NCBI GenBank assembly: GCA_020632915.1 | Contig: JACKEP010000005.1 | Coordinates: forward strand, 1 to 64,000 | DNA from: Alphaproteobacteria bacterium | GTDB taxonomy: Bacteria; Myxococcota_A; UBA796; GCA-2862545 | Reading direction: 5' to 3' | DNA: 64,000 bases | In this document: piece after piece, positions 33,079-40,826 of the stretch | How the letters are laid out: every line of letters starts with the position of its first letter | How positions within the stretch are numbered: the stretch's first letter is position 1 | The notes under the pieces: generated by a model | What the model was told of the DNA's origin: nothing | Database searches by the model: none | The model's input: the letters and a program-made list of their open reading frames with translations, nothing else | Program-made: the position numbers and the translations under genes

Positions 33079-33456
33079 TCACGTGGCGTCGGCGTCGGCG
33101 CGGCGGCGGTCCATCTCGGCCTTGACGGCCTCCATGTCGAGCGCGCGCACCTGGCCCAGCAGATCCTCCAGCGCCTCGGCCGGGAGCAGGCCGGGCTGCA
33201 TGTGGATCGGCACCTGACCCCGGTAGAACACCGTGGTGGGGATCGACTGGATGCCAAACGCCGCCGCGAGCTCGCGCTGGTCTTCGGTGTCGACCTTGCC
33301 GAACACGACGTCGCCGTGGGTGTTGCTGGCCGCCTCGAAGATCGGGGCGAAGCGCTTGCAGGGGCCACACCACGACGCCCAGAAGTCGAGCACGACGATG
33401 TCGTTGTCGCTGACGAGCTGCTCGAAGTTGTCGGTGGTGACGGTGACGGTGGCCAT
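33079..33456 (-). CDS. trx: Thioredoxin
   Basis: This 125-residue protein has the thioredoxin fold. VVLDFWASWCGPCKRFAPIF carries the active-site WCGPC (about 28-32), DVVFGKVDTEDQRELAAAFG follows, and IQSIPTTVFYRGQ has the cis-Pro. The C-terminus is extended by about 20 residues (LDMEAVKAEMDRRRADADAT) beyond the usual 105-110 and is highly charged. There is no signal peptide, so it acts in the cytoplasm as a disulfide reductant. GGAGG precedes the ATG at 33456. Confidence 0.95.
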   Translation of the reverse strand: MATVTVTTDNFEQLVSDNDIVVLDFWASWCGPCKRFAPIFEAASNTHGDVVFGKVDTEDQRELAAAFGIQSIPTTVFYRGQVPIHMQPGLLPAEALEDLLGQVRALDMEAVKAEMDRRRADADAT

Positions 33457-33563
33457 CGTGGCCTCCTGGGGATCGGGTGGAGCGTGCGCAGCGCACGCCG
33501 GCGGGATGTGCGGGAGTGTAGGCACGGTGGCGCCGGAGACCAGCCCCGGCGCCCCGGTCGCGG

Positions 33564-34034
33564 TCAGGCGCGTCGGGTGCGTAGCAACGGGAAGGCCACT
33601 TCCACGACGGCGCGCCGCGGCATGTCGACCAGCAACACGCCGTCGACGTCGAACGCGAGCAGGTACTCCAGCAGCTGGCGCCGCGTGGCCGGCCGGGTGG
33701 GGTCGCCAGCGTCGCCGGACTTGACCTCGGCGACGTAGTGGCGGCGGCGGCGCCGGACGATGAGGTCGGCGCGGCAGGCCACCTCGACCGGCTGCCCGTC
33801 GACCGCGATGTCGAACGTGGTGTGGAGCTGGCGGTCGACCACCTGGTAGCCCCGGGACACGAGCAGCCGCTCGGCCTCGGCCTCGGCGCGACGGGCGACC
33901 TTGCCGCGCCACGTGTTGCCCCGCCGGGTGCGCGAGGCCGCCGCCCACCACCCCCACGTGACCATCGCCAGCACGAACAGCGCCGCCAGCGCGAGCCAGC
34001 GCACCAGGGAGGGATCGGAGAGCCAGCCGCTCAT
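33564..34034 (-). CDS. Membrane-anchored PD-(D/E)XK nuclease-like protein
   Basis: This 156-residue protein has one N-terminal helix (about 12-33, LALAALFVLAMVTWGWWAAA), then a positively charged restriction-endonuclease-like domain. EAEAERLLVSRGYQVVDRQL supplies the first Glu-bearing helix, VACRADLIVRRRRRHYVAEV is the D...EV strand pair (Asp about 91, Glu about 104), and VKSGDAG the following Lys. RRQLLEYLLAFDVDGVLLVD resembles the helix and strand after the catalytic core. The arrangement fits the PD-(D/E)XK superfamily (NERD-like/Holliday-junction type). A membrane-bound nuclease of this size is unusual and its target is unknown. There is no partner gene nearby. Confidence 0.6.
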   Translation of the reverse strand: MSGWLSDPSLVRWLALAALFVLAMVTWGWWAAASRTRRGNTWRGKVARRAEAEAERLLVSRGYQVVDRQLHTTFDIAVDGQPVEVACRADLIVRRRRRHYVAEVKSGDAGDPTRPATRRQLLEYLLAFDVDGVLLVDMPRRAVVEVAFPLLRTRRA

Positions 34035-34147
34035 GCACGCCTCGGGAGCATGAACACCCTAGCAACAGGTGGGACAGGAACTGTCCGGGGCGTCGTCGTG
34101 TCGATCGGGCGACGGCGCGGGGCGTCGGCGCGCGTGGGGGGATGCGG

Positions 34148-34345
34148 TCACGCGCCGTCGTCGTCGAAGATGTCCTCGATGCGGGCGTCGAACAGGCGCG
34201 CGATGCGGAACGCCAGCGGCAGGCTCGGGTCGTACCGACCCTTCTCGATGGCGTTGACGGTCTGGCGGGAGACCTCCAGGCGGTCGGCCAGGTCCGCCTG
34301 CGTCCAGTCCCGGGCGGCGCGCAGCACCTTGAGACGGTTCTTCAC
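34148..34345 (-). CDS. Small XRE-family transcriptional regulator
   Basis: This 65-residue protein is almost entirely a Cro/C1-type helix-turn-helix. NRLKVLRAARDWTQADLADR is followed by LEVSRQTVNAIEKGRYDPS (recognition helix about 28-38) and LPLAFRIARLFDARIEDIFD. Such 65-70 residue regulators typically sit next to a small 4-TM protein of DUF2178 type, as here; the upstream gene overlaps it by GTGA. The operator-like palindrome at 34817-34834 overlaps the operon promoter, so autoregulation is likely. GTG 34345 was chosen for the overlap and because it yields the standard MKNRL-like N-terminus. Confidence 0.9.
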   Translation of the reverse strand: MKNRLKVLRAARDWTQADLADRLEVSRQTVNAIEKGRYDPSLPLAFRIARLFDARIEDIFDDDGA

Positions 34346-34761
34346 GCGATTCTCCGCCGCCCCACCAGGGTGGCGACCAGGTACGTGACGCCCATCCACG
34401 CGACGAGGTGGGCGATCTCTGCATGGAATCGGATGAGGTGGGAGACGTCGAGGAGGCTGTAGGCGATCCCGGCGACCAGCGTGAGGCCCAGGGAGAACGC
34501 CATCGCCTCCAGCTGCAGGCGCCGTTGGAGCTCGTCGAGGCCCTGGAGCTGGAGGTGCTGCGCTCGCATCATCGCCAGACCCACGACGAGGTTCACGAGG
34601 ACGCACAGCCCTGCGAGGAGGTGGTTGTCGGGCCAGATCAGTGTCGAGCCGAACGTGGCGATGGCGAGGGTGGCGAGCCACGCGGCCGTCCACGCGGCGA
34701 GGCGACGGGTGTCGGTGCGCTGGCGGTCGGCCCAGGTCGAGGTCGGTGGGGACGGGAGCAT
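34342..34761 (-). CDS. Four-TM membrane protein paired with XRE regulator
   Basis: This 139-residue integral membrane protein has helices at about 20-41, 47-66, 86-106 and 114-134 and a charged Gln/Leu/Arg-rich loop (QHLQLQGLDELQRRLQLEAM). The spacing and the cytosolic amphipathic loop resemble DUF2178-type proteins co-encoded with mini-XRE regulators. It likely modulates that regulator, but no mechanism is known. GGAGA precedes the ATG at 34761; the promoter TTGACA-N17-TAGGTC lies about 33 bases upstream. The stop overlaps the regulator GTG. Confidence 0.8.
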   Translation of the reverse strand: MLPSPPTSTWADRQRTDTRRLAAWTAAWLATLAIATFGSTLIWPDNHLLAGLCVLVNLVVGLAMMRAQHLQLQGLDELQRRLQLEAMAFSLGLTLVAGIAYSLLDVSHLIRFHAEIAHLVAWMGVTYLVATLVGRRRIA

Positions 34762-34793
34762 GGGGTCTCCGGAGGGCTGGTGGGGACGCTGCT

Positions 34794-34822
34794 GACCTAC
34801 GCGGTCCCAAGAGCGATGTCAA
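34794..34822 (-). promoter_or_regulatory. Sigma70-type promoter of the 4-TM/XRE operon
   Basis: Reading leftward, TTGACA (34822-34817), a 17-base spacer and TAGGTC (34799-34794) form a good -35/-10 pair. The predicted leader is about 26 bases to the ATG at 34761. A palindrome overlaps the -35 box. Confidence 0.65.
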
Positions 34823-34848
34823 GCACACTTGTCAATATGTCGTGCTTG
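34817..34848. promoter_or_regulatory. Operator-like palindromes over the -35 box
   Basis: The segment TGTCAAGCACACTTGTCA (34817-34834) is an interrupted palindrome CAAG-N4-CTTG with flanking TG/CA, centred on the -35 of the leftward promoter. A wider inverted repeat CAAGCAC (34820-34826) and GTGCTTG (34842-34848) encloses it. The region is AT-rich compared with everything nearby. It is the natural candidate binding site for the small XRE regulator. Confidence 0.5.
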
Positions 34849-35013
34849 CATGACTCCCCTCCAGGGAGCGTGTCGTCGACGACGTGGCGGCGCGATCGGC
34901 CGGTCCGCTCAGGCGACTGGACCCGGAGCGGCCGCGTCCGCCTCGCCGTGGCGCGCCGCGGGTGGCATGCTGCGGCCGTCGCGCCGGCCACCGCCCGGCA
35001 GGAGAGCAGCGTG

Positions 35014-35442
35014 ATGGACGACACCCTCAGGGCGCTGCTGCGCCAGCTCGCCGACGGCCAGGGCGAGGCCCACGAGCCCGACCTCCCGGTGCACCGGCGC
35101 AACCGACAGCTCGACCTGGTGCTCCGGCACGTCGCCGACGCGTGGCGACGGTACGGGCTCGCGGCCACCACGCCGTCGAGCAACGTCGACAACTACCGGT
35201 TCACGGTCGGCGGACTCACCGCCCTCGTGAGCTTCGAGGCCACCGGCGCGCTGCGTGCCCGGGTCCGGGAGCACCGCCCCGACGGCGGGCCGGTCGGTCC
35301 CGGGGCGTCGGTTTCGCTGGCGCGCCTCGTGTGGGACGACGACACGGGCACGTGGTGGGGCCCCGACGGCACGTCCGCCGAGCTCGCCGTGGCCCGCGCC
35401 CTCGCGACGGCGTTGGGCCGCGCGGATCAGAACTGGAAGTAG
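35014..35442 (+). CDS. Small conserved-looking protein of unknown function
   Basis: This 142-residue soluble protein has an N-terminal helix pair (LRALLRQLADGQGE, RQLDLVLRHVADAWRRYGLA) and a beta-rich middle (NYRFTVGGLTALVSFEATGA, then RVREHRPDGG and ARLVWDDDTGTWWGPDGTSA) that ends in a helix. I do not recognise a family. ATG 35014 (or GTG 35011) follows GGAGAG. The last 16 bases overlap the convergent MBOAT gene. The leftward XRE operon is divergent, with 252 bases between the starts that contain the palindromes described. Confidence 0.65.
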   Translation: MDDTLRALLRQLADGQGEAHEPDLPVHRRNRQLDLVLRHVADAWRRYGLAATTPSSNVDNYRFTVGGLTALVSFEATGALRARVREHRPDGGPVGPGASVSLARLVWDDDTGTWWGPDGTSAELAVARALATALGRADQNWK

Positions 35443-36833
35443 ATGAAGTCGGTGGTCGACAGGCGCACGAACGTCGCCATCGCCACCGCCCACGTCGCCC
35501 AGAGCGTCGTCTCGAGCGCCAGCCGCCCGCGCCACGTCACCAGGCGCGGCGTCACCCACGTCTCCCAGGCCAGCGCCACGAACAGCGGCAGCGCGAACGC
35601 CGCGGTGGTCGCGAGCATCACCACCGTGGCCACCCACTGATCGTGCGAGGCCGCCCACGGCGCCTTGGTGAACGCGGCGAGCAGCCGGTCGCCGTGGGTC
35701 TCGCGGAAGATGAGCCAGCCCACGACGGTGAAGCCGAACATGATCGCCACCGCCGCCACCCGGCCGGGGCCCGATCGCCGCACGGAGGCCGGGATGCGCG
35801 GGGTCACGAGGCGGTATCCGGTGAGCAGCACGGCGTGGTAGACGCCCCAGAACACGAAGTTCCAGCTCGCCCCGTGCCACAGGCCCGACAGCGTCATCGC
35901 GCCGAAGGTCGAGCGCAGCACGCCGAGCTGTCCGCCCCGGTTGCCGCCGAGCGGGATGTACAGGTAGTCGCGGATCCAGCTGCTGAAGCTGATGTGCCAG
36001 CGCCGCCAGAAGTCGCTCGGGTTGGCCGCCAGGTAGGGGTGGCGGAAGTTCTCCATGAGCTCGAAGCCGAGCATGCGCGCCGTGCCGCGGGCGATGTCGG
36101 TGTAGCCGCTGAAGTCGGCGAGGATCTGGAGCGTGAACCCGAGCGTGCCCGCCCAGATCAGCGGCCCCGATGGGTCGTGGAGCACGAAGATCTTGTCGAC
36201 GTAGGGCGCGATGGTGTCGGCGATGCACACCTTCTTGAACGCGCCCCACATCGCGAGGTGGATGCCCGACAGCAGCTGGTCCCACGACCACCGCCGCTCC
36301 CGCTCCATCTGGGGCAGCAGGTTGGACGCCCGCTCCACCGGGCCGGCCACCAGCTGGGGGAAGAAGCTGACGAACACGACATAGTCGAGGAAGTTCCTAC
36401 GCGGTTCGAGCTGTCCCCGGTAGATGTCGAGCGTGTACGACATCGTCTGGAACGTGTAGAAGCTGATGCCGACGGGCAGGAAGATGCCCAGCGTGTGCAG
36501 GCTGGTGTGCAGGCCGAGGGCGTCGAGCGCGGCGGCGACGTTGGCGACGAAGAAGTCGGCGTACTTGAACCAGCCGAGCATGCCGAGGTTGCCGGCCAGC
36601 GACAGCGTGAGCCACAGCCGCCGGCGCGCGGGCCGCTCCACCATGAGGCGGCCCATGACGTAGTCGAGGACGGCGCTTCCGTAGAGGAGTCCGAGGAACC
36701 ACGGGTGCACCCAGCCGTAGAACACCGCGCTCGCCACCGCGAGCAGCAGGTTCTGGGCGCGTCGGCCGACGGACCAGTAGATCGCGAAGACGATCGCGAA
36801 GAACACCAGGAACTGCCACTGGACGAACGTCAC
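35427..36833 (-). CDS. MBOAT-family acyltransferase (AlgI/DltB type)
   Basis: This 468-residue polytopic protein of about 10-12 helices should transfer acyl groups across the inner membrane to a polymer outside. Signatures are GIFLPVGISFYTFQTMSYTL, YVVFVSFFPQLVAGPVERAS, GFTLQILADFSGYTDIARGT, NFRHPYLAANPSDFWRRWHI and LSGLWHGASWNFVFWG with the catalytic His (about 318). These match AlgI/DltB-like MBOATs. The GTG start overlaps the stop of the SGNH-like gene by GTGA, so the two form a two-gene acylation module comparable to AlgI-AlgJ/X or DltB-DltD. The acceptor polymer is not defined by the window. Confidence 0.93.
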   Translation of the reverse strand: MTFVQWQFLVFFAIVFAIYWSVGRRAQNLLLAVASAVFYGWVHPWFLGLLYGSAVLDYVMGRLMVERPARRRLWLTLSLAGNLGMLGWFKYADFFVANVAAALDALGLHTSLHTLGIFLPVGISFYTFQTMSYTLDIYRGQLEPRRNFLDYVVFVSFFPQLVAGPVERASNLLPQMERERRWSWDQLLSGIHLAMWGAFKKVCIADTIAPYVDKIFVLHDPSGPLIWAGTLGFTLQILADFSGYTDIARGTARMLGFELMENFRHPYLAANPSDFWRRWHISFSSWIRDYLYIPLGGNRGGQLGVLRSTFGAMTLSGLWHGASWNFVFWGVYHAVLLTGYRLVTPRIPASVRRSGPGRVAAVAIMFGFTVVGWLIFRETHGDRLLAAFTKAPWAASHDQWVATVVMLATTAAFALPLFVALAWETWVTPRLVTWRGRLALETTLWATWAVAMATFVRLSTTDFIYFQF

Positions 36834-39739
36834 CGGGCCTCCGCGGTGAGCGCGGCGACGGCGAGCGTGCCGGTGGCGCCGACGAAGGTCGCGCAGACCT
36901 GCGCGGCCGTGGCGCCCTCGGGGACGCGCCAGCCCTGGTCGACGTCGACGGGCGTGCCGACGGCCGCGAGCCGGGACGACGTGGTCAGCGGGCGATCGTC
37001 GTCCTTGCGGAGGGGGACGCCGTCGGCGTCGAGCCAGTGGACGACGACGTAGGCGCCGAAGCGTGGGTGGTCGGGCGGGCGCACGTCCCGCACCGTGATC
37101 CGTCCCCCGAGGAACAGCTTGCCGGACGCGGGCACGGGGGCGAGGCAGGCGCCGTCGCTGCGCGGGGTGGTGGTGGTCACCACGGCGAGACCGCCCGCCT
37201 CGGGCGTGACCGTCGCGTCGGCGTCGGCTGCGTGGACGGGCGGGGCCGGCAGCGGCGTGATCGCCACCGCGTCGGGGGTGTCGACCTCGCCGGTGAGGGG
37301 GCGCTCGACGAGGTTTGCGCCGTCGAGCAGCAGGCTGGGGCCGTCGTCGGGGACCGTGAGCGTGAACACCACCGCGCTCGTGGACGCGGGCAGGTGGCGC
37401 TGGAGCGGCACGCGCAGCAGGCCGCCCGACAACGCGGTGGTGTCGACGTCGACGTCGAGCAGGGGGGCGCCGTCGGCCGACACCGTGACGTGGACCTCCG
37501 CGTCGGGGCCCCACGTGGTCGCGAGCAACTCCAGGACGTCCGCCCCGCCGGTGAGCACGCCGACGGCGTCGTGCGTGGCGGTGAGCGTGCCGCCCGGGTG
37601 CACCCAGTGCTGGCCCTCGCAGCGGGGTGTCGGCAGGTCGTCGGTGCGGCGCACGGTGTAGGTGCGACCGTTCGTGAGCGGGTCGGTGCCGTCGCTGCTG
37701 CGGAACAGCACCCCGCGTGGCTCCAGCAGGTAGCCAGCGGTGCCCTGCTGCAGGTCCCGCAGCGACGTGTTCGGCCCGGGCAGCGGCGCGCCGTCCTCGA
37801 GCACGTCGACCGGGTTGCACGCACGCCCCGGCTGACGTCCCGTGCGCGCCCTGTCGCCCATCGCGCCCAGGGCGGTGGACGGCCACAGGACCAGGCCCGA
37901 CGCGATCGCCTGCAGCGGACCGTCGGCGACGGCGGGCAGCGCCGGACCGACGACGTCCACGTGCTCGTCGCGCTTCGCGCCGGTGGTGAGCCGCAGCGGC
38001 AGGCCACGCAGCCCGGCCGCCGAGCCCACCACCATCTGGAGCTGGCCGTCGGTCTCGACCCCGAGGGCCTGGAGCAGGGCGAACGGCCCGTCGGAGGACA
38101 GCGCCACCGTCACCGGTCGGCCGGCGGGGACCGTCGCGGTCGCCACGCGCCGCAGGTCGCGCACGTCGACGTCTGCGGCGACGTCGTCCACCGTCAGCGA
38201 CGTGGCCCCGTCGCCCGCCGTGTGCACCCACGCGGCCCGCAGCACGCCGTCCGCTTCCAGCGCCGGCAGCGTGAGGGTGACCGCGGTGTGCGGGTACACC
38301 CACCAGCTCGGGTGGCCCGTGCCGTCGAGCGTGACCGGCAGGCCGGGGTCGAGCGACAGCTGCACCGCGCCGTCGCCGATCGGTCGGGTGGGACAGACCT
38401 CCAGCGCGCGGCGCGGGTGGCGGCTGGTGCCCTGGCAGCCGTCGCCGTGGTCGGCGAGCGCGTCGACGGGGCGGAGCGGGGTGCCGTCGACGGACACGCG
38501 CACCGGCGACACGGCGACGAGGCCGCGTCCGAGGAGCGCGCGCTGGTCGAGGCCGTCGAGGGCAGGGGCGACCGCGAGGCTGCAGCACCCGAGCCCGTCC
38601 CCGCCCCACGGGCGGACCTCGGGCGCATCCAGGGGAGGGGGCGTCCCGGTGCGACCGACCTGGAGCGGGACGAGCGGTGGGCGCGCCCGCGGGAACGGGG
38701 TGTCGCCGAGGACGTCGACCTCGTCGACGTAGGCGACCAGGGCGTCCATGAACGCGCGGATGCCGAGGTCGTTGAGGTGGACGGTGTCGTTGAACGCCGT
38801 GGCCGGCACCGGCAGGCCCGACAGGTCGAGGTAGCCGCCGTTCGGGGCGTCGTTGAGGAGGTCGACGAGGTCGGCGACCGCGTCCGCCGGCTCGCGCGCG
38901 AGGATCTCCGGGTCGGGCAGCACCGGCATGCGCACGAACAGCACGCGGCTGCCGTGCGCGGCGGCGAGCTGCACCAGGTCGGGGATCAGCGAGCCGGCCA
39001 GCGTGATCGGGCGGTCGGTCGACGCCTCGCCCCGCACCTCGACGATGGGCATCGCGGCGGCGTGCAGGTCCATGTCGACGGCGCCGTCGGCCCCGAACAC
39101 CCGCTCCAGCGCGGGGTCGGCGGTGGCGAGCCCACGGCTGCGCACGTCGTCGCCGTCGCCGCCGAACACGAGGTCGACCGAGGCCGCCTTGAGGCCGTCG
39201 AGCACGAACGCCCGCACGTCGAGGCGACGCGCCGTGAGGCGCTCGGTCCACCACGGCACCGGACTGCCGCCGCGGACCTTGGCCCGCACCAGCGCGTCGC
39301 CGGGCTGGAGGAGCTCGTCGAGCCGCACCTGCACGATCGGGGAGTGGGGGACGGGGTCGAGCGCGTACGCCGGCAGGTTGGGGATCAGCACGAGGTCGGG
39401 CGCGTACCCGGCCTCGTACACGCTGTGCTCGAGGATCGTGTACCAGTGGGCTGAGTTCGAGCCGTCGATCGTCAGCTTGGCCACGCCGCCGTCGAGGCCC
39501 AGCGCCTCGGACAGCTGCGGCGCCACGAGCGACACCCGGGCGATCGAGTTGCCGAGCACCACGACGCGCGGCGGATCCGACGCCAGCGTGCGCGCGAAGC
39601 CCTGGGCGATCGGCGACGGCTCCGCCGGCAGCGGCCGGGTCATCCACGCCCACCATCCCGCGACCACGGCGACGGGCAACGCGGCCGCCAACGTCCAGCC
39701 GACAGCACCGCCGGGGAGGGGGAAGGGGGTGTCGGACAT
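36830..39739 (-). CDS. Giant SGNH-like protein, partner of MBOAT
   Basis: This 969-residue protein has one N-terminal helix (about 12-32, GWTLAAALPVAVVAGWWAWM) placing it outside the cytoplasm. Residues about 50-335 form an SGNH/GDSL-like domain: RVVVLGNSIARVSLV (block I, Gly-Asn-Ser, about 59-66), DGSNSAHWYTILEHSVYE, and FNDTVHLNDLGIRAFMDALV (Asp-x-x-His, about 314-317). A C-terminal region of more than 600 residues is made of beta-sandwich modules with Pro/Asp turns and no recognised motif. DltD/AlgJ/AlgX partners are usually 350-480 residues, so the tail more than doubles the size. It is coupled to the MBOAT by GTGA overlap. It may receive the acyl group and pass it to a polymer held by the tail domains; this is inference. 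Confidence 0.75.
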   Translation of the reverse strand: MSDTPFPLPGGAVGWTLAAALPVAVVAGWWAWMTRPLPAEPSPIAQGFARTLASDPPRVVVLGNSIARVSLVAPQLSEALGLDGGVAKLTIDGSNSAHWYTILEHSVYEAGYAPDLVLIPNLPAYALDPVPHSPIVQVRLDELLQPGDALVRAKVRGGSPVPWWTERLTARRLDVRAFVLDGLKAASVDLVFGGDGDDVRSRGLATADPALERVFGADGAVDMDLHAAAMPIVEVRGEASTDRPITLAGSLIPDLVQLAAAHGSRVLFVRMPVLPDPEILAREPADAVADLVDLLNDAPNGGYLDLSGLPVPATAFNDTVHLNDLGIRAFMDALVAYVDEVDVLGDTPFPRARPPLVPLQVGRTGTPPPLDAPEVRPWGGDGLGCCSLAVAPALDGLDQRALLGRGLVAVSPVRVSVDGTPLRPVDALADHGDGCQGTSRHPRRALEVCPTRPIGDGAVQLSLDPGLPVTLDGTGHPSWWVYPHTAVTLTLPALEADGVLRAAWVHTAGDGATSLTVDDVAADVDVRDLRRVATATVPAGRPVTVALSSDGPFALLQALGVETDGQLQMVVGSAAGLRGLPLRLTTGAKRDEHVDVVGPALPAVADGPLQAIASGLVLWPSTALGAMGDRARTGRQPGRACNPVDVLEDGAPLPGPNTSLRDLQQGTAGYLLEPRGVLFRSSDGTDPLTNGRTYTVRRTDDLPTPRCEGQHWVHPGGTLTATHDAVGVLTGGADVLELLATTWGPDAEVHVTVSADGAPLLDVDVDTTALSGGLLRVPLQRHLPASTSAVVFTLTVPDDGPSLLLDGANLVERPLTGEVDTPDAVAITPLPAPPVHAADADATVTPEAGGLAVVTTTTPRSDGACLAPVPASGKLFLGGRITVRDVRPPDHPRFGAYVVVHWLDADGVPLRKDDDRPLTTSSRLAAVGTPVDVDQGWRVPEGATAAQVCATFVGATGTLAVAALTAEAR

Positions 39740-39824
39740 CGGCGCGGACGGCTCCGTGGCGGTGGGGGAGGGGTAACCGGGTGCGGCCGGGCGCGGTCGG
39801 GCTGCGCCCCCCGCGGGCGACGCA

Positions 39825-40658
39825 CTACCGCAGTCGGCGGATGATCCCGTCCAACCACCGATCCGGCAGGTGGCTCCCGATCCACGTCGTCACCGTCGCG
39901 TCGAAGCCGACCGGGTAGCGGGTCTTCGGCCGACGGACCGTGAGCGCCGTGTGGATCACCTCGGCCACGCGCTCCGGGGGGATGCCGCGCGCCTGCTGCT
40001 GGTCGACGATGCGGGCCATCGTGTCGACCACGTGGGGGTACAAGGCGGTCACCCGCGGGTCCGGGTCGGCCCGCTGCGCCTTGGCCTCCTCGCGACCCTT
40101 GTCCCAGATCGGCGTGGCGATGGCGCCGGGCTCCACCAGGATCGCGTGCATGCCCCAGGGGGCGAGCTCCTGGCGCTGGGCGTTGGTGACCGCGGCCAGC
40201 GCGTGCTTCGACGCCGTGTAGGGGCCGAGCCACGGGGCGGTGATCCGGCTGCCGGTGCTGCCGACGTTGACGATGCGGCCGGTCGCGCGGCGCAGCGCGG
40301 GCATCAGCGCCTGGGCGACGGCGACCTGCCCCACGACGTTGACCTCCAGCTGCCAGCGGAGCTGGGCGAGGTCGATCGTCTCCATGGGCCCACCGACGGC
40401 GATGCCGGCGTTGTTGACCAGCCCGGCGAGGCCGGCGTCTCCGGTCGTGGCGTCGACCTGCTCGGCCAGGGCGGCGATCTGCGGCCCGTCGGTGACGTCG
40501 ACGCGGACGGGGGTGATCCGGTCGTGCAGCGCGTCGACGGCCGCGGCGTCGGCCTCGCTGCGGACCCCGGCGAACACGTCGAAGCCGCGCGCGGCGAGCA
40601 GGACGGCGGTGGCGCGGCCGATGCCGGTGGACGCTCCGGTGACGACGACGTGCGGCAT
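39825..40658 (-). CDS. Short-chain dehydrogenase/reductase
   Basis: This 277-residue Rossmann-fold oxidoreductase has the cofactor motif VVVTGASTGIGRATAVLLAA (TGxxxGIG, about 6-14), LVNNAGIAVGGP (NNAG), the catalytic Ser in RIVNVGSTGSRI and the YxxxK pair in LGPYTASKHALAAV. It is a classical SDR, about 30 residues longer than the minimal form because of a C-terminal segment (RYPVGFDATVTTWIGSHLPD). The arrangement suggests a retinol-dehydrogenase-like subgroup, but the substrate is not known. ATG 40658 follows GGAGG. It is divergent from uvrA across 168 bases. Confidence 0.93.
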   Translation of the reverse strand: MPHVVVTGASTGIGRATAVLLAARGFDVFAGVRSEADAAAVDALHDRITPVRVDVTDGPQIAALAEQVDATTGDAGLAGLVNNAGIAVGGPMETIDLAQLRWQLEVNVVGQVAVAQALMPALRRATGRIVNVGSTGSRITAPWLGPYTASKHALAAVTNAQRQELAPWGMHAILVEPGAIATPIWDKGREEAKAQRADPDPRVTALYPHVVDTMARIVDQQQARGIPPERVAEVIHTALTVRRPKTRYPVGFDATVTTWIGSHLPDRWLDGIIRRLR

Positions 40659-40826
40659 GGCTCCTCCGACGCCGCCGGGCGGGCGACGTGGGCCGCGTTC
40701 TACCCCGGACGGGCGGCGATCGCGTCCCCGTCGGGCTGCTGACACCACGTCGTCGGCTGCGACCCTCGATGACGGTGCGACCCGACCCCTCCCACGCTAC
40801 CGCACCCGCTCCGCGGGGCAGGGGCC

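Noticed and set aside
40659..40826. LexA/SOS box before uvrA
   Set aside because: Only an isolated GTTC half-site is seen; no CTG-N10-CAG or GAAC-N4-GTTC palindrome.
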